NCBI RefSeq assembly: GCF_022811925.1
Contig: NZ_CP065511.1
Coordinates: forward strand, 3,403,501-3,467,500
Reading direction: 5' to 3'
Origin: Cytobacillus oceanisediminis
GTDB lineage: Bacteria; Bacillota; Bacilli; Bacillales; Cytobacillaceae
Length of the DNA: 64,000 nt
The translations under genes were made by a program, and so were the position numbers. Every line of letters starts with the position of its first letter. Position 1 is the stretch's first letter. Under the pieces are notes generated by a model. That model did no database searches, was not told where the DNA came from, and saw only the letters and a list, made by a program, of their open reading frames with translations. Below are positions 1 to 8,051 of this stretch, one piece after another.

Positions 1-1254
1 GGTTGCAAAAATATGGCGATAAGCATCTTTATGAGTCAATCCGACAACCGCGAGAATCGTGATAACAGCACCATTGTGCGGAAGTGCATCAAATCCGCCC
101 GACGCCATTGCGGCGATCCGGTGTAGAATTTCTGGATCCAGACCCATATCAAAATAGGTTTTTCCGAGCGTTTCCATGGCAATGCCAAGTCCCCCTGAAG
201 CTGATCCAGTAATTCCCGCAAGCAATGTAGTCGCCAGGTATAATGAAATGAATGGAGATCCCGGTATACTAGTTAGCCAATCAGATACAACCGCAAATCC
301 TGCAGTAGCAGCAATGACCGTGCCATACCCTACATCAGCACTTGTATTAACGATTGGCAGAACCGTATTCGTGGCACCAACATTGATAGTCCTGAATTTC
401 TTCTCAATAAATGGCCAAAACAGCACAAAGCAGACAGCTACTGACAACATCAGGGTTAAAAGGACATCGAGCTTAAAGGCATTTAAAGAAACAAGTAAAA
501 ATACGGGTGGAAGGATGCTGACAAATAAAGGAGGCAGTTTTTTATCAGCATACTGATCTGTCATTTCCTGCTTTGGATTCTTATCCAGATTTTTCATATT
601 GCTGTACGTTTCTCCACGGCTTTCTGCACGTTTTAATGCAAAACGCAAGTACCACACATTGATGATAATGACGAGAATCGTAGCAATGATCCCAAGCAGC
701 GGGGCTGCCGTAACCGTTGTACCGAAATATTTAGTGGGAATGATGTTCTGGATGGAGGGGGTTCCTGGTGTCATCGTCATCGTAAAAGTCGCAATTCCAA
801 AAAAGAATGCACCGACAAATAAGTGCCACGGTACTTCCAGCTCTTTGAATAATGGCTTTGCGATCGGAAGCATCGCGAAGATTACCACAAAAACATTGAT
901 CCCGCCATAAGTAAGAATGGCACTAATAACCACAACGGCGATAAGGACTTTAAACTTGCTTTCACGGCCAATTATTTTCAAAAGTGCTTCTGCAATTTTT
1001 CTCGCTGCACCACTGTCCTCCATGAACTTTCCGAAAAGAGCAGCAAATAGGAAAATCAAATAATAGTTTTTCGCAAAGTTGATAAACCCGGCCATATAGC
1101 TTTCCTGCATCCCTTCAAGAAATGGCATGCCATTTAAAAGAATGACAATAATACTCGCTATCGGTGCAATGATGATAATGCTGAAGCCGCGCAAGGCCAT
1201 GAATATTAAAATCCCCAATGACAGCAGGATCGTAAAGACGCTCCACAATTCCAC
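1..1254 (-). CDS. GntP-family permease, C-terminus outside the window
   Basis: Reverse-strand reading is open from a GTG at 1254 to the left edge (about 417 codons). The start follows an in-frame TGA directly and has a G-rich ribosome site (GGGGGA) about 7 bases upstream. The product is strongly hydrophobic, starting MELWSVFTILLSLGILIFMA, and contains GntP/gluconate-permease-like stretches such as VVISAILTYGGINVFVV, ATFTMTMTPGTPSIQN and GITGSASGGLGIA. GntP proteins are proton symporters for gluconate and other hydroxy acids; in B. subtilis a GntP member (YxjC) sits with ketone-body genes. The next gene upstream is an acyl-CoA synthetase 40 bases away in the same direction, so uptake of a short hydroxy or keto acid that is then activated to a CoA ester is a reasonable inference. 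The substrate is not shown by sequence. Confidence 0.85.
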   Translation of the reverse strand, partial: MELWSVFTILLSLGILIFMALRGFSIIIIAPIASIIVILLNGMPFLEGMQESYMAGFINFAKNYYLIFLFAALFGKFMEDSGAARKIAEALLKIIGRESKFKVLIAVVVISAILTYGGINVFVVIFAMLPIAKPLFKELEVPWHLFVGAFFFGIATFTMTMTPGTPSIQNIIPTKYFGTTVTAAPLLGIIATILVIIINVWYLRFALKRAESRGETYSNMKNLDKNPKQEMTDQYADKKLPPLFVSILPPVFLLVSLNAFKLDVLLTLMLSVAVCFVLFWPFIEKKFRTINVGATNTVLPIVNTSADVGYGTVIAATAGFAVVSDWLTSIPGSPFISLYLATTLLAGITGSASGGLGIAMETLGKTYFDMGLDPEILHRIAAMASGGFDALPHNGAVITILAVVGLTHKDAYRHIFAT

Positions 1255-1294
1255 TCAATTTCCCCCTTTTTTAAAAAAATCTCTTAATCTATTT

Positions 1295-2809
1295 TTATTT
1301 TCTTAATAAATTTTTTTGGATTTTTCCTATAGAGGTTCGAGGGAAATCGTCTACAAAACGGAACTCCTGTGGAACTTTAAAATATGAGAGCCTTTCTTTG
1401 CAGAATTCATAAAGCTCATCGAAAGAAACCTCTTTTCCTTCAGAACATCTGATATATGCCACAACGATTTCTTCACGTAATGAATCAGGCTCGCCAACCA
1501 CAGCGCACTCTTCGACAGCTGCGTGATTTGATAGCACATTCTCAACCTCTATTGAAGAAATATTTTCTCCGGCACGCTTAATCATGTCCTTGTTCCGGTC
1601 AACAAACCAAATAAATCCTTCCTCATTGTAATAGCCTTTGTCCCCAGTATGAAGGTAGCCATCCTGCAAGGTTTTGGCTGTAGCTTCTGGATTCTTATAG
1701 TAACCCTTCATCAGGGATGGACTTTTAATAATAATCTCTCCTACTTCTCCTGGCATTGCTTCTTCGCCATTTTCCCTGATAATCTTTACTTCATGACCAA
1801 GGCCGGGCTTCCCAATCGGGACAATCCCTGAAGCAGAATCCGTAATCATTTCCTCATGAAGGGGTGTAACGATATTGGTAGTGATCGACTCGGTCATGCC
1901 ATACCATTGATAAAGCTTTATGCCAAATCTCTCCTGGAACTTGACCAAATCCTGATAGGTAACGAATAACCCATATCCAGCTTTGCGAAGAGTATGTTCC
2001 TTATCAGCAGGGTGGTCTGGGCATTCAAGGAGCATTTTAATAATAGTTGCCACCAGACTTGAAACAGTTGGCCGGTACCGTTTCACATCATCCCAAAAGG
2101 TGGATGATTTAAACCTTTCCAATAGGATAATAGTTCCTCCTGCAGCAAGCATGGCCATTGATGTATAGTATTGAGAGTTTGCATGGAAGAGCGGCAAAAA
2201 GATTAAGTAGCGGTCTTCGGATGTTAACTGCTGATACAAGACAGATGAATGCCCGGCAAACAAGTAGTTTTCGTGAGTAATCAGTACCCCTTTTGGCTTT
2301 GCAGTTGTTCCTGATGTATACATAATGCAGGCAACGTCCTCAGGGTAGACCGGTTCACCGGATGGGGTAAACTGGCATTTCTCTTTTTCTCTTTTCCAAT
2401 TCTCGTCATCCTTTTGAATAAAAAGAAGCGATTGAGCTTCTGCCACCATCAGGTGCTGTTCATTGACCAGGTTCCCTTCATAAATAAACCCCTTTGAATC
2501 AGAATGGCTTAAGAAATACTCCAATTCAGTTGGTGTCGAGGCTGTGTTGATCGGCAAAAGAATGGCACCAATGGCCGCACAGCTGAACCAGGTCTCGTAG
2601 AATAAAGGAGAATTGGGGAGAAAAGCAGCGACTGTATCACCTTTTCGAATTCCTTTATCCACCAGCCAGCCCGCCATCTTTTCTGTTTGATTGAGAAATT
2701 GATGATACGTGATGGATTCATCTTTAAAAACAATGAATTCCTTATCCGGATATCTTTCTGTTTGTTTTTTCAGCAATGAGTGCAAAGTCAATATTCCGTA
2801 AGTAAGCAA
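1295..2809 (-). CDS. Acyl-CoA synthetase (AMP-forming, class I adenylate-forming enzyme)
   Basis: A 504-residue protein of the AMP-binding superfamily, which activates a carboxylic acid to acyl-AMP and then acyl-CoA. The P-loop-like motif YTSGTTAKPKG lies near residues 165-175, followed by the adenine-site YGMTES, the YLHTGDKGYYNEEG core, and the C-terminal hinge and lysine motif (FPRTSIGKIQKN, catalytic Lys near the end). Overall it resembles the CaiC/long-chain synthetase group rather than acetyl-CoA synthetase. Start is TTG at 2809 with a GGGAGGGTGG ribosome site 7-10 bases upstream; no ATG is better placed. It is probably co-transcribed with the GntP permease and lies downstream of a promoter with two TetR-type operators and a cre site, so induction by its substrate and repression by glucose are likely. 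The acid it activates cannot be read from sequence. Confidence 0.9.
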   Translation of the reverse strand: MLTYGILTLHSLLKKQTERYPDKEFIVFKDESITYHQFLNQTEKMAGWLVDKGIRKGDTVAAFLPNSPLFYETWFSCAAIGAILLPINTASTPTELEYFLSHSDSKGFIYEGNLVNEQHLMVAEAQSLLFIQKDDENWKREKEKCQFTPSGEPVYPEDVACIMYTSGTTAKPKGVLITHENYLFAGHSSVLYQQLTSEDRYLIFLPLFHANSQYYTSMAMLAAGGTIILLERFKSSTFWDDVKRYRPTVSSLVATIIKMLLECPDHPADKEHTLRKAGYGLFVTYQDLVKFQERFGIKLYQWYGMTESITTNIVTPLHEEMITDSASGIVPIGKPGLGHEVKIIRENGEEAMPGEVGEIIIKSPSLMKGYYKNPEATAKTLQDGYLHTGDKGYYNEEGFIWFVDRNKDMIKRAGENISSIEVENVLSNHAAVEECAVVGEPDSLREEIVVAYIRCSEGKEVSFDELYEFCKERLSYFKVPQEFRFVDDFPRTSIGKIQKNLLRK

Positions 2810-2828
2810 ATAGAACCACCCTCCCTTT

Positions 2829-2842
2829 TGAATGCGCTTTCA
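2829..2842 (-). promoter_or_regulatory. cre (CcpA) site in the acyl-CoA synthetase leader
   Basis: The reverse strand reads TGAAAGCGCATTCA, matching the Bacillus cre consensus TGWAARCGYTWNCW at 13 of 14 positions. It lies between the promoter and the ribosome site of the acyl-CoA synthetase, a position where bound CcpA blocks elongation. Confidence 0.7.
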
Positions 2843-2861
2843 AAACATTAAAAGTTTATAT

Positions 2862-2873
2862 AGACTATAGTCT
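2862..2873. promoter_or_regulatory. TetR-type operator O1
   Basis: AGACTATAGTCT is a perfect 12-base palindrome just downstream of the acyl-CoA synthetase promoter. It shares the pattern AGACNNNNGTYT with three other sites around the tetR-like gene (2891, 3670, 3698). The centre-to-centre distance to the next site is 29 bp. Confidence 0.75.
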
Positions 2874-2882
2874 TTAGTTGAT

Positions 2883-2911
2883 ATTTTTACAGACCGCAGT
2901 CTACGTGTCAA
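2883..2911 (-). promoter_or_regulatory. Promoter of the acyl-CoA synthetase-permease transcript, with operator O2 in its spacer
   Basis: The reverse strand has -35 TTGACA (2911-2906) and an A-rich -10 (AAAAAT with 17-base spacing, or TAAAAA with 16). The spacer contains AGACTGCGGTCT (2902-2891), a second copy of the TetR-type operator. The divergent atoE promoter at 3661 has the same arrangement: TTGACA, operator in the spacer, A-rich -10. Confidence 0.65.
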
Positions 2912-2988
2912 TATTTTTTATATTCAGAATTTAGTTTATTTATGTTCATTATCCCAAAACCTTTAGAATGATATAATCATTTCAAAAA

Positions 2989-3018
2989 GAAAAAGGCTCC
3001 TCCAGGGATGCCTTTTTC
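2989..3018 (-). terminator. Rho-independent terminator after the TetR-family gene
   Basis: Arms GAAAAAGGC (2989-2997) and GCCTTTTTC (3010-3018) around a 12-base loop. On the reverse strand the stem runs into further T residues. It lies 12 bases past the repressor stop codon. Confidence 0.75.
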
Positions 3019-3029
3019 CTTTTAATCTT

Positions 3030-3623
3030 TTACTTTTTTAACCCTTTGATCACCGCATCAAATAAAAACCTCTGTTCATTCTGCAGTGAAAAAGCACCCT
3101 TATTGATGCCCCAGTCATATAGAATTCCTCTTATGGTACGGGCGAAGATATTAACCATTTCCGGAGTGGAAAGGTCCCTGCGGAATTCCCCACCCTTTTT
3201 TCCATCATCACATAACTTTCCAAGGATTTGATAGAGCGGTCTATCAGGTATTAAAAAAAAGCTATCTGCTTCTACATTGAGTTCATGCTCGTAAATAGTT
3301 CTTATAACGTCCCAGCCAAGATTGGTTTCAATATATTCCATCTGTTTAAAGAAAAACCAGCGCAGTTTTTCCTCAGCAGAGTTGAATAAATGAAATTGCG
3401 GCTCCAATTCTTGAACATAATAATGGTCCACTTCCTGAAATTTTTCAAAGAATATATCATGTTTGCTTTTAAAATGATTGTAAAATGCGCCTTTGGATGT
3501 TTGGGATTTTTCAATAATCTCATCGACTGTTACATTGCTGAAGCTCTTCTCTTGAAAAAGCTCCAATGCCACATTTAATATTCTTTTCTTTGTCTCTAAT
3601 GCTTGCAGCTGCCTTTTATTCAC
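3030..3623 (-). CDS. TetR/AcrR-family repressor of the acid-utilisation cluster
   Basis: A 197-residue TetR-type regulator. The N-terminal HTH spans about residues 12-60, with the characteristic TVDEIIEKSQTSKGAFYNHF recognition stretch, followed by an all-helical ligand domain ending AVIKGLKK. The start is GTG at 3623. It lies between two divergently transcribed metabolic units, and both intergenic regions carry pairs of the same palindromic operator (AGACNNNNGTYT), so it is very probably the repressor of both and of itself. In Bacillaceae such TetR proteins next to acyl-CoA ligases usually respond to acyl-CoA (as FadR does); that ligand is an inference here. Confidence 0.9.
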   Translation of the reverse strand: MNKRQLQALETKKRILNVALELFQEKSFSNVTVDEIIEKSQTSKGAFYNHFKSKHDIFFEKFQEVDHYYVQELEPQFHLFNSAEEKLRWFFFKQMEYIETNLGWDVIRTIYEHELNVEADSFFLIPDRPLYQILGKLCDDGKKGGEFRRDLSTPEMVNIFARTIRGILYDWGINKGAFSLQNEQRFLFDAVIKGLKK

Positions 3624-3660
3624 CCGACAATCACCACTTTTCAGAAAATTAAAAATAAAC

Positions 3661-3709
3661 TTGACAATTAGACTGTGGTTTGTAAAACTACACTCATAGA
3701 CTATAGTTT
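3661..3709 (+). promoter_or_regulatory. atoE promoter with operators O3 and O4
   Basis: -35 TTGACA at 3661-3666 and -10 TAAAAC at 3683-3688, with operator AGACTGTGGTTT (3670-3681) in the spacer and a second operator AGACTATAGTTT (3698-3709) just downstream. The operator centres are 28 bp apart, matching the 29 bp of the other promoter. The region also lies upstream of the repressor gene on the other strand, consistent with autoregulation. Confidence 0.65.
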
Positions 3710-3758
3710 ATATATTCTCAAGTGTTTGATGCTTCGTCAACATGTTTTTACTCTGAAA

Positions 3759-3772
3759 TGTAAGCGCTTCAT
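3759..3772 (+). promoter_or_regulatory. cre (CcpA) site in the atoE leader
   Basis: TGTAAGCGCTTCAT matches TGWAARCGYTWNCW at 13 of 14 positions. It lies between the promoter and the atoE ribosome site, mirroring the cre site of the divergent transcript. Confidence 0.7.
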
Positions 3773-3824
3773 TACAAAGCAGTTACCAAGTAACAGACTC
3801 ATGAGTATAAGAAGGAGGATTTAG

Positions 3825-5168
3825 ATGTTAAGATCCATTTCGCAAAGCTTTAAAGTTGGTGTTGAGAAGTACTTACCGAATGCATTTATCTTTGCCTTGC
3901 TCCTTACTCTGATCGTTTTAGCTATGGGGATGATCATGACGGGAGAAAGCTTCTTTGGCATGATAGAACACTGGTACAACGGGTTTTGGGGCTTTTTAGC
4001 GTTTACCACACAAATGATCTTAATCATTATTACGGGTTACGCGCTCGTGAAGGCACCCCTTGTCCAAAAATGGGTTCAAAAAGGAGCGATCGTTCCCAAA
4101 ACGCAAAAGTCCGCAATCATCATTACCATGATTGTCGCTGCTGTCGGCGGATACCTTAGCTGGGGGTTAGGATTTGTATTAGGTACACTTTTTGCCATGG
4201 AAGTAGCAAGAAACGTCCAGACAGCAGACTTTCGCATTCTCATTGCAGCAGCTTACACCGCAACAATCGCCATACTCCCAATCAGCATTACATTGACTGC
4301 ACCTCTCCTAGTGAATACTCCACAGCACTCCTTAGAAGAGAAAATCGGACTAATACCATTAACAGAAACAATCTTAAGCCCGACCATGCTGTTTGTGGCA
4401 TTAGTCGGCTTGGCAGCTGTCATTTTTGCCTATATAAAAATGATGCCTAAATCGGATGAAGTCGTTCCATTTTACAGAAACGATGAAATCGCCGCCAGCT
4501 TGGAAGCATCTCCTGTTGCAGTTGGAGAAAATCCAACTATTGCAGATCGATTGGATAATAGTAAAGTTTTAAACTATCTAATTGTTGCAATTGGTGCGAT
4601 CTGGCTATTTATGTATTTCTCAAAAAGTGGGTTCAATCTCGACCTTAACATTCTGAACTTTGGCTTTATTATTCTTGGCCTGGCCTTACATGGCTCTCCA
4701 AAAAGCTATATTAGCGCGATTACCAGCGCCATGCCTTCAGCTGGCGGAATCGCCCTGCAATTTCCTTTCTACGCTGGAATCATGGGGATGATGATCGGCT
4801 CTGGTTTAATTGTCATGATATCAAACGGCATTGTGGCTATTTCAAATGAATTTACCTTTCCGTTTTTCAGTCTGTTGTCTGCCTCTATTGTTAATATTTT
4901 CGTGCCTTCAGCCGGGGGCCAGTGGCAAATCCAGGGCCCAATCATGGTTGAAGCGGCACAATCAATGGGAATCCCTGTATCAGTAGCCATCAACACGGTC
5001 TCCATAGGAGATCTAGTAACAAACTTACTGCAGCCCTTCTTTGTTCTCCCTGCTTTAGGTTTGTCTGGGTTGTCTTTGAAAGATATTTGGGGATATTGTT
5101 TAGTATCGCTTATTATTTTGTTTGTGATTGCTGTGGTTGGGGTTACTTTTATTCCGATGATATTATAA
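3825..5168 (+). CDS. atoE: AtoE-type short-chain fatty acid transporter
   Basis: A 447-residue polytopic membrane protein of the AtoE family (short-chain fatty acid transporters, TIGR00366-like), with about ten hydrophobic segments. Family-typical stretches are GYLSWGLGFVLG, ISITLTAPLLVNTP, FPFYAGIMGMMIGSGL and FVPSAGGQWQIQGPIM near the C-terminus. It starts with ATG behind AAGAAGGAGG. AtoE proteins are thought to carry acetoacetate or butyrate across the membrane. It is transcribed alone, divergent from the repressor, and shares operator and cre types with the acyl-CoA synthetase transcript. Uptake of the same acid that the synthetase activates is the natural reading; the exact acid is unknown. 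Confidence 0.88.
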   Translation: MLRSISQSFKVGVEKYLPNAFIFALLLTLIVLAMGMIMTGESFFGMIEHWYNGFWGFLAFTTQMILIIITGYALVKAPLVQKWVQKGAIVPKTQKSAIIITMIVAAVGGYLSWGLGFVLGTLFAMEVARNVQTADFRILIAAAYTATIAILPISITLTAPLLVNTPQHSLEEKIGLIPLTETILSPTMLFVALVGLAAVIFAYIKMMPKSDEVVPFYRNDEIAASLEASPVAVGENPTIADRLDNSKVLNYLIVAIGAIWLFMYFSKSGFNLDLNILNFGFIILGLALHGSPKSYISAITSAMPSAGGIALQFPFYAGIMGMMIGSGLIVMISNGIVAISNEFTFPFFSLLSASIVNIFVPSAGGQWQIQGPIMVEAAQSMGIPVSVAINTVSIGDLVTNLLQPFFVLPALGLSGLSLKDIWGYCLVSLIILFVIAVVGVTFIPMIL

Positions 5169-5189
5169 CAAACAAATTGAATGATAAAA

Positions 5190-5437
5190 AATGGCCTAAC
5201 CAATAGCCTGCTTGCTTTAATCCCTCCATAGTAGTCGCGTCTTGCTTCTTCCGTGGTTTCATCATTGAATACAGGCGGGTGGCAGGGGTGTGAAATGAAA
5301 GAAAAGCTTACTGGTTTGCGTAACGTTGTGTAAGTGACATTATAATTGGTTGGATGTAAGGTCCTGCCATTTACAAAATATAAATTTATTAATTTCAAAC
5401 TAAACCTTCGCCGTATATAAAAGAAAACAATAATCAA
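5190..5437 (-). pseudogene. Possible remnant of an unrecognised gene
   Basis: The reverse strand contains short coding-like stretches in different frames: HPPVFNDETTEEARRDYYGG in one and MEGLKQAGYWLGHFL in another. This is the pattern left by a frameshifted gene tail. No ribosome site or complete reading frame is present, and I cannot name a family. The low confidence reflects how short the pieces are. Confidence 0.25.
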
Positions 5438-5518
5438 CTTTTCAGTCCATTGACACTCTTAATCTTTCCGGATTTTTGGTATATTAACAGATGAGAATAT
5501 TTGGAAGGGGAGAAAAGA

Positions 5519-5989
5519 ATGAATGAACTAGTGTTTAAACAGTTTGAGAAGACAAGAGGTTATTTTATTAAAAAGATCGAGTCAGTATCAAAGGATGTAG
5601 CAAGTATACAGCCAGACGGTTTTAACAACACGATTCATTGGCATATTGGCCATGTATTAACGGTCTGTGAACAGTTTATGTTCGGCTTTCCCCGCAAAAC
5701 GACCCATATCCCTGCAAACTATATTGAATTATTTGGGAACGGTACAAAGCCGGCTGATTGGAAAGGTGATATACCTGAAGCAGATGAGATCATTATACAG
5801 CTGAAGGATCAATTGGTCCGAATACAGCAAATTCCAGCTGAACGGTTAAATGAAAAGCTGGATAAACCATTTTTGGGACTTGAAACCTTTGGTGAATTAG
5901 CCGAATTTGCGTTGTTTCATGAGGCAAACCATTTAGGGCATATTCAAGCGATGGAACGGGTTATTCATCATACAGGAGTAAAGAACTAA
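5519..5989 (+). CDS. DinB-family protein
   Basis: A 156-residue protein counting from ATG at 5519, which has the ribosome site GGAAGGGGAG 6 bases upstream; an upstream in-frame TTG at 5501 overlaps that site and is rejected. It has the DinB four-helix pattern: an N-terminal helix, then the metal-site histidines in HWHIGHV near residues 41-47 and FHEANHLGHI near the C-terminus. DinB-like proteins bind a divalent metal through three histidines; bacillithiol transferases belong to this superfamily, but the activity here is not predictable. An extended -10-like element (TGGTATATT, 5477-5485) lies upstream. The decayed gene downstream on the other strand belongs to the same superfamily. Confidence 0.8.
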   Translation: MNELVFKQFEKTRGYFIKKIESVSKDVASIQPDGFNNTIHWHIGHVLTVCEQFMFGFPRKTTHIPANYIELFGNGTKPADWKGDIPEADEIIIQLKDQLVRIQQIPAERLNEKLDKPFLGLETFGELAEFALFHEANHLGHIQAMERVIHHTGVKN

Positions 5990-6028
5990 AAAAGGAAAGA
6001 TCATTTTAACTTTAGTCTTATAAGTTAC

Positions 6029-6074
6029 AAAGGGTGCCCATCGATATTACGTACAGCACCATTGGGCATCCTTT
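6029..6074. terminator. Bidirectional terminator hairpin after the DinB gene
   Basis: Arms AAAGGGTGCCCA (6029-6040) and TGGGCATCCTTT (6063-6074) pair along 12 bases with one mismatch. It lies between the DinB gene on the plus strand and the minus-strand small ORF and remnant, so it probably serves both. Confidence 0.6.
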
Positions 6075-6085
6075 CTTATCTAAAT

Positions 6086-6196
6086 CTAATCTCTCGTCCC
6101 CAGAACATCTGTATTTGGCGGTTCATACCCCAACTTGCAAAAGTCCAAAAGCACTTCTCGATTCTCTTTGACCCATTCGTATTCTTTCCGCTCCAT
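6086..6196 (-). CDS. Possible 36-residue protein
   Basis: ATG at 6196, preceded by a GAGG-like ribosome site, opens a 36-codon frame whose product starts MERKEYEWVKENREVLLDF and ends TDVLGTRD. It is charged and helical, with no recognised domain. It lies 21 bases after the decayed DinB gene, so it may have been its operon partner. Short length keeps confidence low. Confidence 0.35.
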   Translation of the reverse strand: MERKEYEWVKENREVLLDFCKLGYEPPNTDVLGTRD

Positions 6197-6217
6197 TGTA
6201 TCCGTCCTCTTTTCTTT

Positions 6218-6472
6218 CTACTCTTTACTTTGCCTGGAACCCTGGACTTTTCGAATATAGATGATCTGTCCAATATGATAAGTGTTATGTGTGCACAAAT
6301 TTGATACCCCCCCCACCAAAGCGCATCTACAGGAAAATGGGGGATTTGTTCATGCAATTTTGATTCCGTGGCTGCCTCAATCTCATTTTGCCACTAAGCT
6401 AATCCCTCGTCTAATCGTCGTACAAGTTCTTGCCATTTCATTTCGGTAAAATCTTCAGCAAAAAACCAAAAA
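6218..6472 (-). pseudogene. Decayed DinB-family gene
   Basis: The reverse strand reads FAEDFTEMKWQELVRRLDEG, then an in-frame TAG, then WQNEIEAATESKLHEQIPHF, then VDALWWGG, and after a frame change SNLCTHNTYHIGQIIYIRKV and a stop at 6218. The THNTYHIGQI stretch is a DinB metal-site motif. The frame break falls in a run of eight C/G (6307-6314); one more base would restore the frame. The N-terminus is missing, and the internal stop makes this a pseudogene even if the run is miscounted. Confidence 0.7.
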
Positions 6473-6479
6473 CACTTAA

Positions 6480-6532
6480 ACGGCCTTAGCCCTATGAAAT
6501 ATAGAGCTAAAGCCGCCTAAAGCTTTTTTTTA
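6480..6532 (+). terminator. Terminator-like hairpin
   Basis: CGGCCTTAGC (6481-6490) pairs with GCTAAAGCCG (6506-6515) with one mismatch, followed eight bases later by a run of T. No plus-strand gene obviously needs it. It could also stop purU read-through from the other side. Confidence 0.4.
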
Positions 6533-6618
6533 TTGCCACTGTCTACTTGACAGGGGGCAGATCACATGAAAATGCATTACTAAACTGAGGGACAGGCACT
6601 CATTACCGCTCCTTTTCC

Positions 6619-7518
6619 TTAAAAAACAATTGTTTTGTTTTCATTAACAATAATCCGGTCTTCTAAATGCCATTTAACCGCCCTGGCAAGAACACTTCGT
6701 TCAATAGAACGTCCGCTCTTTTTTAGATCATCTATATGATCCCGGTGGTCAACACGCTTGATATCTTGTTCAATGATTGGTCCTTCGTCAAGATCGTTTG
6801 TAACATAATGAGACGTTGCCCCAATTATTTTTACTCCGCGCTGATGGGCTCGATCATATGGCCTCGCTCCAACAAATGCAGGAAGGAAAGAGTGATGAAT
6901 ATTAATGATCTTGAATGGATGAGCCCCAACAAAGGCTGGCGTCAAAATTTGCATATATCTTGCTAAGATGATTAAGTCAATATCAAATTCTTTTAAAAGC
7001 TGCAGCTGTCTTTCTTCAACTTCCTCTCTATTTTCTTTACTTGCTGGTATGTAAAAGAATGGAATATGCAAGGATTCTGCAATTTGTCTTGCTTCCTCGT
7101 GATTGCTCACAATAAGAGCGATGTCGGTAAGCAAATCACCACTTTGCCATTCCCATAACAGCTCACGTAAACAATGAAGTTCTTTTGATACGAAAATAGC
7201 TGTCTTCTTCAATTCATAAACAAATGCTAATTTCCATTCCATTGAAAATGTTTCTGCGATTTCCTTAAATTGACTCTTCAACTCTTCTTCCTTCGACTGT
7301 AAACCAGGACATTCAAACTCGATTCGTATAAAAAAGGTTCCACCCTCTGGATTTGTCGAATATTGACTCGATTCAATAATATTAGCATCATGCTGGAACA
7401 GAAACTTGGATACAGCAGCCACAATACCCGGTTGATCAGGACAATTGATAAGCAGCCGCCCCCTGTTTTTTTGACTCTCTCTAAATACTTGAAGTTGATC
7501 TTGAATAGTTGAATTCAT
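6619..7518 (-). CDS. purU: Formyltetrahydrofolate deformylase
   Basis: A 299-residue protein that hydrolyses 10-formyltetrahydrofolate to tetrahydrofolate and formate, balancing the one-carbon pool. The N-terminal ACT domain (about residues 20-95, starting LLINCPDQPGIVAAVSKFL) is followed by the formyltransferase fold, with the catalytic HHSFLPAF stretch and the Asp in TNDLDEGPIIEQ. Length and domain order match PurU. ATG at 7518 follows AAAAAAGGAG at good spacing. It is transcribed alone. No riboswitch was recognised in the long upstream region. Confidence 0.95.
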   Translation of the reverse strand: MNSTIQDQLQVFRESQKNRGRLLINCPDQPGIVAAVSKFLFQHDANIIESSQYSTNPEGGTFFIRIEFECPGLQSKEEELKSQFKEIAETFSMEWKLAFVYELKKTAIFVSKELHCLRELLWEWQSGDLLTDIALIVSNHEEARQIAESLHIPFFYIPASKENREEVEERQLQLLKEFDIDLIILARYMQILTPAFVGAHPFKIINIHHSFLPAFVGARPYDRAHQRGVKIIGATSHYVTNDLDEGPIIEQDIKRVDHRDHIDDLKKSGRSIERSVLARAVKWHLEDRIIVNENKTIVF

Positions 7519-7992
7519 ATGAATCTCCTTTTTTAATTTTAATAACTATAATAGACTTATTGTTTTGGATTTAAAAGCATATTTTTATTTTTTATAAAGT
7601 TATTTATTTGGTTTTATAGGATAGTAAACATGGAGTAAAGCTGAAATCTTGGTGCCAGCCCTTTCAATGGAATGGATAGACAGGCACTTCTTCGAGTGGA
7701 ATGTATACGAGAAAGAGCTACTCGAATAAGCGGCAGCTCTTCTTTAAAGTTGGCTCTTTTCTAAAAAATTGTTGTTTTTTTATGATTTTGTGATTAAAAA
7801 AGAAACAAATTTTGAGAAAACAGCCTTAAAGTTAAATAGGTTAATGATTGGATTCGACCTTACAGAAAAGGGCCGTGTCTACCCTGCAAATAATAAAGGT
7901 GCCCTCCTACGGTGAGTTAATTCTTAAACACACCGGGGGTTTGGCACCTCTTGGGCAGTCCAATGGAAACTTCCATCATGCAGATACATGTC
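7519..7992. other. Gene-free stretch with hairpins
   Basis: No open frame with a ribosome site was seen. It holds an inverted repeat, AGGTGCC near 7898 and GGCACCT near 7950, with CGGTG and CACCG nested inside. A second set of hairpins built on AGAGCT/AGCTCT lies at about 7718-7745. The motif gacaggcact near 7680 also occurs near 6590, suggesting scattered short intergenic repeats. I do not recognise a riboswitch. Confidence 0.4.
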
Positions 7993-8035
7993 AAAAACGG
8001 TTCCCTTACTTTCTTCCCGAAAGCAAAAGAACCGT
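7993..8035 (-). terminator. Terminator of acoR
   Basis: On the reverse strand ACGGTTC and GCTTTC arms pair with GAAAG and GAACCGT, followed by TTTTT. It lies 17 bases past the acoR stop. A near-copy of this hairpin plus the end of the acoR coding sequence occurs at 26483-26570. Confidence 0.8.
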
Positions 8036-8051
8036 CCCTAGTTTCCCATAC

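Noticed and set aside
4769..5437. Long reverse-strand frame opposite the end of atoE
   Set aside because: Most of it mirrors the atoE coding sequence; only the part beyond 5190 shows any protein-like pieces, and these are split between frames.
7519..7992. Riboswitch upstream of purU
   Set aside because: Several hairpins exist, but I could not match a purine, glycine, THF or other known aptamer core.
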